Shown here piece by piece: positions 34,266-41,046 of a DNA stretch of 64,000 nt. How positions within the stretch are numbered: the first letter of the stretch is position 1; each line of letters begins with the position of its first letter. The stretch lies in NCBI RefSeq assembly GCF_032678705.1, contig NZ_JAVTSS010000002.1, forward strand, positions 2,046,001 through 2,110,000, written 5' to 3'. Below the pieces are notes generated by a model, which saw only the letters and a list, made by a program, of their open reading frames with translations, made no database searches and had not been told where the DNA came from. The position numbers and the translations under genes were made by a program. Source of the stretch: Pedobacter frigiditerrae. GTDB taxonomy: Bacteria > Bacteroidota > Bacteroidia > Sphingobacteriales > Sphingobacteriaceae.

Positions 34266-35150
34266 ATGCTTATTAGTAGTTTTTTAACCTATTTGCAACA
34301 TGAGAAGCGTTATTCTCCACATACTGTAAAGTCATATCATACTGATTTATTGCAATTTGAGCAGTTTTTAGAAAAGGAATTTGAAACTGATCTCATCTCT
34401 GCCCAACCGCCCCAAGTAAGAAGTTTTATGGTTTCTTTAATGGAAGATAAAATTTCTGAAAATGCCATTGGGCGAAAAATATCCTCTCTCCGTAGTTTCT
34501 ACAAATATCTTTTACGGGAGCAGGCGCTAAAGAAAAATCCAATGCTTTTAATTAAGGCGCCTAAGGTTCCAAAACGCTTACCTGTGTTTATTGAAGAAAC
34601 TAAAATGGCTTCATTATTAGATGGGTTAGATAGGTTTGATGAAAGTTTCACTAGCCAAAGAGATAAAATTGTTTTAGAAATGCTTTTTGGCACTGGAGTT
34701 CGTTTAGCAGAATTGTTACTTTTAAAGGAAACAGATGTTAATTTTTACGAATCAACGATTAAAGTGCTGGGTAAGAGAAACAAGGAGCGCATTATCCCAT
34801 TGCATAGCGAACTAATTGTTCAAATTAAAAATTACATTGAATTAAAATCATTGCAAAAATTTGATAACAAAAACACTACCTTAATCGTTAGCAATACTGG
34901 CGCTTCAGGCTATCCCAAATTAATATACAGGATAGTAACTAGTTATTTGACATTAATATCAACTCAAGATAAAAAGAGCCCACATGTTTTAAGGCATTCT
35001 TTTGCAACTAGTTTATTGAATAGAGGTGCGGATCTAAATTCAATTAAAGAGCTGTTGGGGCATGCAAGCTTAGCTGCAACACAAGTTTATACGCACAATT
35101 CAGTAGAACGTTTAAAAACTATATATAAACAAGCCCATCCAAAGGCATAA
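34266..35150 (+). CDS. xerC: Tyrosine recombinase XerC
   Basis: Site-specific recombinase resolving chromosome dimers at dif, usually with XerD. 294 residues: an N-terminal SAM-like core-binding domain (HEKRYSPHTVKSYHTDLLQF) and a C-terminal catalytic domain with all active-site residues visible. These are Arg in FGTGVRLAELL, Lys in KVLGKRNKERIIPL, His-x-x-Arg in PHVLRHSFATSLL, His in LLGHASLAATQ and the nucleophile in VYTHNS. The position between rpsU and hpf is a conserved arrangement in Bacteroidota, and its housekeeping neighbours argue against a phage or transposon integrase. hpf starts 13 bases after its stop. Confidence 0.9.
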   Translation: MLISSFLTYLQHEKRYSPHTVKSYHTDLLQFEQFLEKEFETDLISAQPPQVRSFMVSLMEDKISENAIGRKISSLRSFYKYLLREQALKKNPMLLIKAPKVPKRLPVFIEETKMASLLDGLDRFDESFTSQRDKIVLEMLFGTGVRLAELLLLKETDVNFYESTIKVLGKRNKERIIPLHSELIVQIKNYIELKSLQKFDNKNTTLIVSNTGASGYPKLIYRIVTSYLTLISTQDKKSPHVLRHSFATSLLNRGADLNSIKELLGHASLAATQVYTHNSVERLKTIYKQAHPKA

Positions 35151-35152
35151 AA

Positions 35153-35159
35153 AAGGAGG
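35153..35159 (+). promoter_or_regulatory. Strong Shine-Dalgarno of hpf
   Basis: AAGGAGG lies with a 4-base spacer before the hpf ATG (35164), an optimal SD in a phylum that rarely uses them. It is the second SD found in this window and, like the first, belongs to a ribosome-associated protein. Confidence 0.8.
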
Positions 35160-35163
35160 AAAA

Positions 35164-35511
35164 ATGAAAATTAGAGTACAGTCGATCCATTTCAATGCGG
35201 ACAAGAAATTATTAGATTTCATTCAAAAAAAAGTAGATAAGTTAGATTTATTCTTTGACCAAATTATAGGGGGCGAGGTTTATTTGAAACTCGAGAATGT
35301 AGAAGACGAAGAAAATAAGATATCAGAAATAAAATTAATGGTTCCAGGAGGAACATTGTTCGCTAAAGAGCAATGCAAATCATTCGAAGAGGCTACAGAT
35401 TTGGCCATCGAATCACTAAAAAAGCAAATTACCAAGCATAAAGATAAAACTCGTGCAAAATTAAGCGAACATAAAGCGCTTTTAAATGCTGATGAAGTAT
35501 CTGATTACTAA
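35164..35511 (+). CDS. hpf: Ribosome hibernation promoting factor (short HPF/RaiA type)
   Basis: 115 residues. The HPF/RaiA alpha-beta fold is recognisable: MKIRVQSIHFNADKKLLDFI, FIQKKVDKLDLFFDQIIGGE, KLENVEDEENKISEIKLMVP, and CKSFEEATDLAIESLKKQI. The protein lacks the long C-terminal dimerisation domain, so it is a short form. HPF binds the decoding region of idle ribosomes and stabilises 100S or inactive 70S particles in slow growth. It is probably co-transcribed with xerC, and a terminator follows at 35543-35573. Confidence 0.92.
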   Translation: MKIRVQSIHFNADKKLLDFIQKKVDKLDLFFDQIIGGEVYLKLENVEDEENKISEIKLMVPGGTLFAKEQCKSFEEATDLAIESLKKQITKHKDKTRAKLSEHKALLNADEVSDY

Positions 35512-35542
35512 GTAGATATTTTTAACATTCATTTATATAAGA

Positions 35543-35573
35543 ATTGACGGAAACTATTCCGTCAATTTTTTTT
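35543..35573 (+). terminator. Terminator of xerC-hpf
   Basis: ATTGACGGAA (35543-35552) and TTCCGTCAAT (35557-35566) are perfect inverses with a four-base loop, followed by eight T. Confidence 0.92.
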
Positions 35574-35604
35574 AAAATAAATTTTTTTCAAAGATTAATT
35601 ATTG

Positions 35605-35612
35605 TAGATTTG
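35605..35612 (+). promoter_or_regulatory. -7 box upstream of the tRNA-tuf cluster, distal
   Basis: TAGATTTG matches TAnnTTTG. It lies 146 bases before tRNA-Thr. No good -33 is visible. It may be a second promoter for the cluster. Confidence 0.4.
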
Positions 35613-35719
35613 CATTCCATTTCGGAAGGGGCATTGCTTCAATTAGAAATGGGTTGTTCTGTGAAAAGATAAAAAATAAAAAAAATGTCAGTTCGATTAT
35701 ATAAAAACACAATTTTTTA

Positions 35720-35727
35720 TATATTTG
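35720..35727 (+). promoter_or_regulatory. -7 box upstream of the tRNA-tuf cluster, proximal
   Basis: TATATTTG matches the consensus. Transcription would start near 35734, about 17 bases before the mature tRNA-Thr, the expected spacing for a stable-RNA promoter. Confidence 0.65.
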
Positions 35728-35750
35728 CGCCTCATTAAAAAAGTATAAAA

Positions 35751-35823
<73 letters not shown>

Positions 35824-35866
35824 CTTTTATTTTATAAGCTTAGTAATAAGTTCGTAATTTAAAAGC

Positions 35867-35949
35867 GGGGGGATTCCAGAGCGGCCAAATGGGACAGACT
35901 GTAACTCTGTTATCGCAAGATTTCGAAGGTTCGAATCCTTCTCCCCCCA
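35867..35949 (+). tRNA. tRNA-Tyr (anticodon GTA)
   Basis: Acceptor GGGGGGA/TCCCCCC, anticodon stem ACAGA/TCTGT with loop CTGTAAC, and a long variable arm (TATCGCAAGATT region) as expected for bacterial tRNA-Tyr. Discriminator A. Confidence 0.96.
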
Positions 35950-36032
35950 CAATCTGATTTTAGATTGGAGATTGTAAATTTTAGATTGTATTGCAATCGT
36001 AAATCGTAAATCAAAAAATTGTAAATCAAAAA

Positions 36033-36105
36033 GCGGAAGTAGCTCAGTTGGTAGAGCGATAGCCTTCCAAGCTATAGGTCGCGAGTTCGAACCTCGTCTT
36101 CCGCT
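36033..36105 (+). tRNA. tRNA-Gly (anticodon TCC)
   Basis: Acceptor GCGGAAG/CTTCCGC, anticodon stem ATAGC/GCTAT with loop CTTCCAA, T-arm with AGTTCGAACC, discriminator T. Confidence 0.96.
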
Positions 36106-36110
36106 CTTGG

Positions 36111-36180
36111 GAGTTCATTAGTAAAATTGGTTCAATGGTTCTTTATAACTTTGAACTAATGAGCAAGTGAACTAATGAGC
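36111..36180. repeat. Word-repeat palindrome between tRNA-Gly and tRNA-Thr
   Basis: TTCATTAGT on the left and ACTAATGA twice on the right form an imperfect hairpin built from recurring GTTCA/TGAAC and ATTAG/CTAAT words. It belongs to the slipped-word palindromes in this genome. Confidence 0.45.
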
Positions 36181-36188
36181 TGAAAAAA

Positions 36189-36260
<72 letters not shown>

Positions 36261-36388
36261 CTAAAAGAATAAAGAATAAATACTTTGTTAAATCTGCTGA
36301 AAAAGCAGAATGAGCAAGGTTTTTTGTATTGAAATTGTATCAAAACAATAAATAAATAAAAAGTTAACCTACTAATAAGTATAAAAAA

Positions 36389-37576
36389 ATGGCAAAAGAA
36401 AAGTTTGACCGCAGCAAGCCGCACTTAAACATCGGCACTATCGGTCACGTTGACCACGGTAAAACAACCTTAACAGCAGCTATCACTAAAGTGTTATCTG
36501 ATGCAGGTTTATCTGAGGCACGTTCATTCGATTCAATTGACTCTGCTCCAGAGGAAAAAGAAAGAGGTATCACAATTAACACGGCTCACGTTGAGTATTC
36601 AACAGCTAACCGTCACTATGCACACGTTGACTGTCCAGGTCACGCGGATTACGTGAAAAACATGGTTACTGGTGCGGCTCAAATGGACGGTGCTATCATT
36701 GTGGTAGCAGCTACAGATGGTCCAATGCCACAAACTCGTGAGCACATTCTATTGGCTCGTCAGGTAGGTGTACCTTCATTAGTTGTTTTCATGAACAAAG
36801 TTGATATGGTGGATGATCCAGAATTACTAGAATTAGTAGAGATGGAAGTTCGTGAATTATTATCTTTCTATGAATTCCCTGGTGATGATATTCCTGTAAT
36901 TCAAGGTTCAGCTCTTGGTGGTTTGAACGGAGATGCTAAATGGGTAGCAAAAATCATGGAATTAATGGATGCTGTAGATAGCTACATTCCAATTCCTCCA
37001 CGTTTGACAGATCTTCCATTCTTAATGCCTGTTGAAGATGTATTCTCGATTACTGGTCGTGGTACTGTAGCAACTGGTCGTATTGAGCGTGGTGTAATCA
37101 ACTCTGGTGATCCAGTTGAAATCTTAGGTATGGGTGCTGAGAACTTAAAATCTACAGTAACTGGTGTTGAGATGTTCCGTAAGATCCTTGATTATGGTGA
37201 AGCTGGTGATAACGTAGGTTTATTATTGCGTGGTATTGAGAAAACTGATATCAAACGTGGTATGGTAATCTGTAAACCAGGTTCAGTAACTCCTCACGCT
37301 GATTTTAAAGCTGAGATCTACGTATTATCAAAAGCAGAAGGTGGTCGTCACACTCCATTCTTCAACAAATACCGTCCACAATTCTATTTCCGTACTACAG
37401 ATGTAACTGGTGAAATTTCATTAGCTGAAGGAACTGAAATGGTAATGCCAGGTGATAACGTTACAATTTCTGTGAAATTGATTTCTCCTATCGCAATGGA
37501 AAAAGGTCTACGTTTCGCTATCCGTGAAGGTGGTAGAACAGTAGGTGCTGGTCAGGTAACTGAAATTTTAAAATAA
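36389..37576 (+). CDS. tuf: Elongation factor Tu
   Basis: GTPase that delivers aminoacyl-tRNA to the ribosomal A site. 395 residues with all G motifs: GHVDHGKTTLT (G1), the switch-I region RGITINTAHVEY, DCPGHADYVKNM (G3), and NKVDMVDD (G4), followed by domains 2 and 3 (EDVFSITGRGTVATGRIERG; FYFRTTDVTGEISLAEGTEM). Codon use is strongly biased, as expected for the most abundant protein. It follows tRNA-Thr(GGT) by 128 bases and is probably in the same transcript as the upstream tRNAs. tRNA-Trp and secE follow. Confidence 0.98.
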   Translation: MAKEKFDRSKPHLNIGTIGHVDHGKTTLTAAITKVLSDAGLSEARSFDSIDSAPEEKERGITINTAHVEYSTANRHYAHVDCPGHADYVKNMVTGAAQMDGAIIVVAATDGPMPQTREHILLARQVGVPSLVVFMNKVDMVDDPELLELVEMEVRELLSFYEFPGDDIPVIQGSALGGLNGDAKWVAKIMELMDAVDSYIPIPPRLTDLPFLMPVEDVFSITGRGTVATGRIERGVINSGDPVEILGMGAENLKSTVTGVEMFRKILDYGEAGDNVGLLLRGIEKTDIKRGMVICKPGSVTPHADFKAEIYVLSKAEGGRHTPFFNKYRPQFYFRTTDVTGEISLAEGTEMVMPGDNVTISVKLISPIAMEKGLRFAIREGGRTVGAGQVTEILK

Positions 37577-37595
37577 GGGTTATACCTTTAAATAT

Positions 37596-37637
37596 CACAA
37601 TTAGCTAATTGGCAAATTCGCTGATTAGCTAATTGTG
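37596..37637. repeat. 14-bp inverted repeat between tuf and tRNA-Trp
   Basis: CACAATTAGCTAAT (37596-37609) and ATTAGCTAATTGTG (37624-37637) are perfect inverses; each arm also contains the palindrome AATTAGCTAATT or part of it. There is no T-run, so it may be a processing or stability hairpin rather than a terminator. Confidence 0.7.
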
Positions 37638-37640
37638 TCT

Positions 37641-37711
37641 ACGGGAATAGTTCAATGGTAGAATAGAGGTCTCCAAAACCTTTGATCAGGGTTCGAATCC
37701 TTGTTCCCGTG
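37641..37711 (+). tRNA. tRNA-Trp (anticodon CCA)
   Basis: Acceptor ACGGGAA/TTCCCGT, D-arm AGTTCAATGGTAGAAT, anticodon stem GAGGT/ACCTT with loop CTCCAAA, T-arm with GGTTCGAATCC, discriminator G. The tRNA-Trp to secE-nusG order is widespread in bacteria. Confidence 0.96.
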
Positions 37712-37810
37712 CTATAACAATGAGAGAATAATAAAATGAAAGAATGGGGGTTTGTCCAAAATATACAATCCTTTAATCCTTTAAAATTCAATCATTTAAA
37801 ATTATATAAT

Positions 37811-38008
37811 ATGGCTGGTGTAGTTCAATTTATTAAAGAATCATACGAAGAAATGACCCAGAAGGTAACTTGGCCTACTTGGGGAGATTTGCAAAATTCT
37901 GCCGTACTGGTTTTAGTAGCATCATTAATTATTGCATTAGTTGTGTTTGCAATGGATAAAGGAGCTAATTATATATTAGAAACTTTTTATAATTCACTTT
38001 CTAAATAA
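37811..38008 (+). CDS. secE: Preprotein translocase subunit SecE
   Basis: Essential small subunit of SecYEG. Start placed at the ATG at 37811 (MAGVVQFIKESYEEMTQKVT); an earlier in-frame ATG at 37736 would add 25 residues translated from an AT-rich intergenic palindrome. The 65-residue product has the amphipathic helix with KVTWPTW, the SecE signature, and a single transmembrane helix (SAVLVLVASLIIALVVFAMD), the short form typical of non-enteric bacteria. nusG starts 9 bases later. Confidence 0.95.
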   Translation: MAGVVQFIKESYEEMTQKVTWPTWGDLQNSAVLVLVASLIIALVVFAMDKGANYILETFYNSLSK

Positions 38009-38017
38009 GATAACTAG

Positions 38018-38560
38018 ATGAACGATCAGTTAAAGTGGTATGTAGTTAGAGCGGTTAGTGGTAAAGAAAAGAAAGTAAAACAGTATATCGATTCTGAAAT
38101 TAGCCGTTTAGGTCTTTCTCATCTAGTTCCTCAAGTATTAATCCCTATGGAGAAATACTATCAAATGAAAGAGGGAAAGAAAATTGCAAAGGAGCGTAAC
38201 TTTTATCCAGGTTATGTTTTAATTGAAGCAGTTTTAGACGGAGAGTTAGAACACGTTATAAAAGGAGTGAATAGTGTTATTGGATTTTTAGGCGACAAAG
38301 CTGGAAATGCAATTCCTATGCGCCAAGCAGAAGTTAACCGTATTTTAGGTAAGGTTGATGAAATGAGCCAACAAGCTGAAACAATGAACATCGCATATTA
38401 TGTAGGTGAGAATGTTAAAGTAATGGATGGTCCGTTTAATGGATTTACCGGAGTTATCGAAGAAGTTAACGAAGAAAAGAAAAAACTAAAAGTGATGGTT
38501 AAAATCTTCGGTCGTAAAACGCCACTGGAGCTTAACTATATGCAAGTAGAAAAAGAATAA
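38018..38560 (+). CDS. nusG: Transcription termination/antitermination factor NusG
   Basis: Binds the RNAP clamp and links it to Rho or ribosomes. 180 residues: an N-terminal NGN domain (KWYVVRAVSGKEKKVKQYID, ERNFYPGYVLIEAVLDGELE) and a C-terminal KOW domain (GENVKVMDGPFNGFTGVIEE). In co-transcription with secE; a hairpin that combines a terminator and the rplK promoter follows at 38581-38620. Confidence 0.96.
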   Translation: MNDQLKWYVVRAVSGKEKKVKQYIDSEISRLGLSHLVPQVLIPMEKYYQMKEGKKIAKERNFYPGYVLIEAVLDGELEHVIKGVNSVIGFLGDKAGNAIPMRQAEVNRILGKVDEMSQQAETMNIAYYVGENVKVMDGPFNGFTGVIEEVNEEKKKLKVMVKIFGRKTPLELNYMQVEKE

Positions 38561-38580
38561 AATTTATTTTAAAAAATATA

Positions 38581-38620
38581 TTTGAGGACTGCAAGATTAT
38601 TCATATCTTTGCAGTCCTTT
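38581..38620 (+). promoter_or_regulatory. Combined nusG terminator-like hairpin and rplK promoter
   Basis: TTTG (38581-38584), then exactly 19 bases, then TATCTTTG (38604-38611) form a near-ideal Bacteroidota promoter. The same DNA is an inverted repeat: AGGACTGCAA (38585-38594) with TTGCAGTCCT (38609-38618) plus a short T-run. Transcript from secE-nusG would fold here into a terminator-like hairpin, while rplK transcription starts near 38618 at its 3' edge. Confidence 0.75.
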
Positions 38621-38760
38621 TGGTTTATGCTGGGTTGGGAATATCGTAAAAAGAGCATTTTTTGTTCAATTCTCATATCTCAAATCTCATATCTAAAAGG
38701 ATCAAAATGTTACATGCTTCCAATATTTAACATTGAGTATTACAATTAACAAATCAGAAA

Positions 38761-39204
38761 ATGGCAAAAGAAGTCGGTGCACTTGTTAAATTACAAATCA
38801 AAGGCGGAGCTGCAAACCCATCACCACCAGTAGGACCTGCATTAGGTGCTAAAGGTGTTAATATCATGGAGTTTTGTAAACAATTCAATGCTCGTACCCA
38901 AGATAAGCCAGGTAAAGTATTACCAGTTGTGATTACTGTATATGTGGACAAGTCTTTCGAATTCATCATCAAGACCCCTCCAGTTGCTATCCAATTATTG
39001 GATGCTACTAAATTAACGAGTGGTTCTGCTGAGCCCAACCGTAAGAAAGTTGGTTCGGTGACTTGGGATCAAGTTAAGTCAATTGCTGAAGATAAGATGA
39101 CTGATTTAAATGCATTCACTATCGAATCTGCTATGAAAATGGTAGCAGGTACAGCACGCAGTATGGGAATCACCGTTAGTGGTGATGCACCCTGGACAAA
39201 TTAA
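38761..39204 (+). CDS. rplK: 50S ribosomal protein L11 (uL11)
   Basis: 147 residues; KLQIKGGAANPSPPVGPALG with AKGVNIMEFCKQFNARTQDK is the L11 N-terminal signature, and the C-terminal RNA-binding domain ends with MKMVAGTARSMGITVSG. Part of the stalk base at the GTPase centre. The leader from the promoter at 38604 is about 140 bases. Confidence 0.98.
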   Translation: MAKEVGALVKLQIKGGAANPSPPVGPALGAKGVNIMEFCKQFNARTQDKPGKVLPVVITVYVDKSFEFIIKTPPVAIQLLDATKLTSGSAEPNRKKVGSVTWDQVKSIAEDKMTDLNAFTIESAMKMVAGTARSMGITVSGDAPWTN

Positions 39205-39227
39205 TTAACAAAAAACAGTTTACAACA

Positions 39228-39926
39228 GTGGCGAAATTAACAAAAAATCAAAAACTGGCACACGCTAAACTAGAAATCGGTAAATCGTATTCTTTACAGG
39301 ATGCGGCTGCTTTGGTAAAAGAGATTACTACAACTAAATTTGATGCATCTGTTGATATCGATGTAAGTTTAGGCGTAGATCCACGTAAAGCCAATCAAAT
39401 GGTACGTGGTATAGCTACTTTACCTCATGGTACAGGTAAAACTGTACGTGTTTTAGTACTTTGTACTCCTGATAAGGAAGAAGAGGCTAAAGCTGCAGGA
39501 GCAGATTTCGTAGGTTTAGACGAATATGTGGCAAAGATTGAAGGTGGTTGGACAGATGTTGACATTATTATCACTACTCCTGCTTGTATGGCAAAAGTAG
39601 GTAAACTGGGCCGCGTTTTAGGTCCACGTAACCTTATGCCAAACCCAAAATCAGGTACAGTAACCAACGAAGTTGGAAAAGCTGTAACTGACGTAAAAGG
39701 CGGTAAGATTGATTTTAAAGTTGACAAAACTGGTATCATCCATGCTTCAATAGGAAAAGTATCATTCTCAGCAGAGAAAATATATGAAAACGCGTTGGAG
39801 GTTCTTCAAACGATTTCTAAATTAAAACCTTCTGCTGCAAAAGGAACTTATTTTAAAAGCATTCACGTGTCTTCTACAATGAGTCCTGGAATTGCAATCG
39901 AAACTAAATCAGTAGCGGGGATCTAA
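39228..39926 (+). CDS. rplA: 50S ribosomal protein L1 (uL1)
   Basis: 232 residues with GTG start at 39228. The L1 signatures are clear: FDASVDIDVSLGVDPRKANQ, MVRGIATLPHGTGK, KVGKLGRVLGPRNLMPNPKS and GTVTNEVGKAVTDVKGGKI. L1 forms the mobile stalk at the E site and in other bacteria represses its own operon by binding the mRNA. Gap to rplK is 23 bases; rplJ follows after two bases. Confidence 0.98.
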   Translation: MAKLTKNQKLAHAKLEIGKSYSLQDAAALVKEITTTKFDASVDIDVSLGVDPRKANQMVRGIATLPHGTGKTVRVLVLCTPDKEEEAKAAGADFVGLDEYVAKIEGGWTDVDIIITTPACMAKVGKLGRVLGPRNLMPNPKSGTVTNEVGKAVTDVKGGKIDFKVDKTGIIHASIGKVSFSAEKIYENALEVLQTISKLKPSAAKGTYFKSIHVSSTMSPGIAIETKSVAGI

Positions 39927-39928
39927 TT

Positions 39929-40450
39929 ATGAACAGAGAAGAAAAACAAGAAGTAGTTTTAGCTCTACAAGAGAAAATGCAAGAGTATGGCAATTTTTAT
40001 ATTGCTGATACCTCAGGCTTATCTGTTGAGAAAGTAAATAACATCCGTCGCAAATGTTTCGAAAGCGGTATCGAAATGAAAGTTGCAAAAAATACATTGA
40101 TCAAAATTGCGATTGATGGATTAGAAGGCGACTCGTCTGAGATACACGCAGCATTAAAAGGTCAATCGGCTTTATTATTTTCAAAAGTAGGAAATGCACC
40201 AGCTAAGCTGATCAAATCTCTAAGAAAAGGTAAAGAAACGAAACCAGCGCTTAAAGGTGCTTATATCGATACAGCAATATTTGTTGGTGATAACCAATTA
40301 GATGCATTAGTAAGTCTTAAATCAAGAGAAGAACTTATTGGTGAAATCATTGGATTATTACAATCACCAGCTAAAAACGTTGTGTCGGCATTGCAATCTG
40401 GCGGTAACAAAATTGCAGGTATTGTTAAAACACTACAAGAAAGAGGTTAA
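39929..40450 (+). CDS. rplJ: 50S ribosomal protein L10 (uL10)
   Basis: 173 residues with the L10 pattern: MNREEKQEVVLALQEKMQEY, ADTSGLSVEKVNNIRRKCFE, KVAKNTLIKIAIDG, and a C-terminal helix that binds the L7/L12 dimers. It starts two bases after rplA, implying translational coupling. The L10-L7/L12 complex often autoregulates the operon. Confidence 0.97.
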   Translation: MNREEKQEVVLALQEKMQEYGNFYIADTSGLSVEKVNNIRRKCFESGIEMKVAKNTLIKIAIDGLEGDSSEIHAALKGQSALLFSKVGNAPAKLIKSLRKGKETKPALKGAYIDTAIFVGDNQLDALVSLKSREELIGEIIGLLQSPAKNVVSALQSGGNKIAGIVKTLQERG

Positions 40451-40514
40451 CGAACACCTGAAGTTCGAAATTAAACAAAAATATTTTTACGTAAATTTTT
40501 AAAATCTTAATAAA

Positions 40515-40892
40515 ATGGCAGATTTAAAAGCGTTTGCTGAGCAATTGGTAAACTTAACAGTTAAAGAAGTTAACGAATTAGCTCAAATCTTAAAAGACGA
40601 GTATGGTATCGAACCAGCTGCTGCGGCAGTTGCTGTTGCAGGTCCTGCTGCTGGTGGCGAAGCTGCTGCAGTTGAAGAAAAAACTACTTTTGATGTAATA
40701 TTGAAAGAAGCTGGTGGCGCTAAGTTAGCAGTTGTTAAATTGGTAAAAGACCTAACTGGTTTAGGTTTGAAAGAAGCTAAAGATTTAGTTGATGGTGCAC
40801 CAAAAGAATTAAAAACTGGTGTTGCTAAAGACGAAGCAGAAGCTTTGAAAAAACAATTAGAAGAAGCTGGAGCTGTAGTTGAGATTAAGTAA
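40515..40892 (+). CDS. rplL: 50S ribosomal protein L7/L12 (bL12)
   Basis: 125 residues: N-terminal dimerisation helices (LKAFAEQLVNLTVKEVNELA), an Ala/Gly-rich hinge (EPAAAAVAVAGPAAGGEAAA), and the C-terminal factor-binding domain (KTTFDVILKEAGGAKLAVVK, LVKDLTGLGLKEAKDLVDGA). Present in multiple copies on the stalk. A perfect hairpin lies 31 bases after the stop, before rpoB. Confidence 0.98.
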   Translation: MADLKAFAEQLVNLTVKEVNELAQILKDEYGIEPAAAAVAVAGPAAGGEAAAVEEKTTFDVILKEAGGAKLAVVKLVKDLTGLGLKEAKDLVDGAPKELKTGVAKDEAEALKKQLEEAGAVVEIK

Positions 40893-40922
40893 TTACTTAA
40901 TTTTAACGAACCTTTAAGAATA

Positions 40923-40948
40923 AGACTCCGACTATTAAGTCGGAGTCT
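40923..40948 (+). promoter_or_regulatory. rplL-rpoB intercistronic hairpin
   Basis: AGACTCCGACT (40923-40933) and AGTCGGAGTCT (40938-40948) are a perfect 11-bp stem with loop ATTA. No T-run follows (ATTCCCG), so it is not a standard terminator. In E. coli the same junction carries an attenuator and an RNase III cleavage site that reduce rpoBC relative to rplJL. Confidence 0.7.
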
Positions 40949-41046
40949 ATTCCCGTTTATAAACATTTCATCTTGTTTGGTTGGTGATCTGTTTAAAGGC
41001 AAACCAAACTAATAGTTTATTCTTAAACTAAATTAAATTTAGTCCC

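Noticed and set aside
34266..35150. Tyrosine recombinase as sign of an integrated element
   Set aside because: It is XerC-like, lies between rpsU and hpf in the conserved housekeeping order, and no phage or conjugation genes are present.
38707..38730. Seven-codon frame after AAAAGGATCAAA in the rplK leader, possible leader peptide
   Set aside because: No regulatory codon pattern or terminator/antiterminator pair is visible, and short frames of this size occur by chance.
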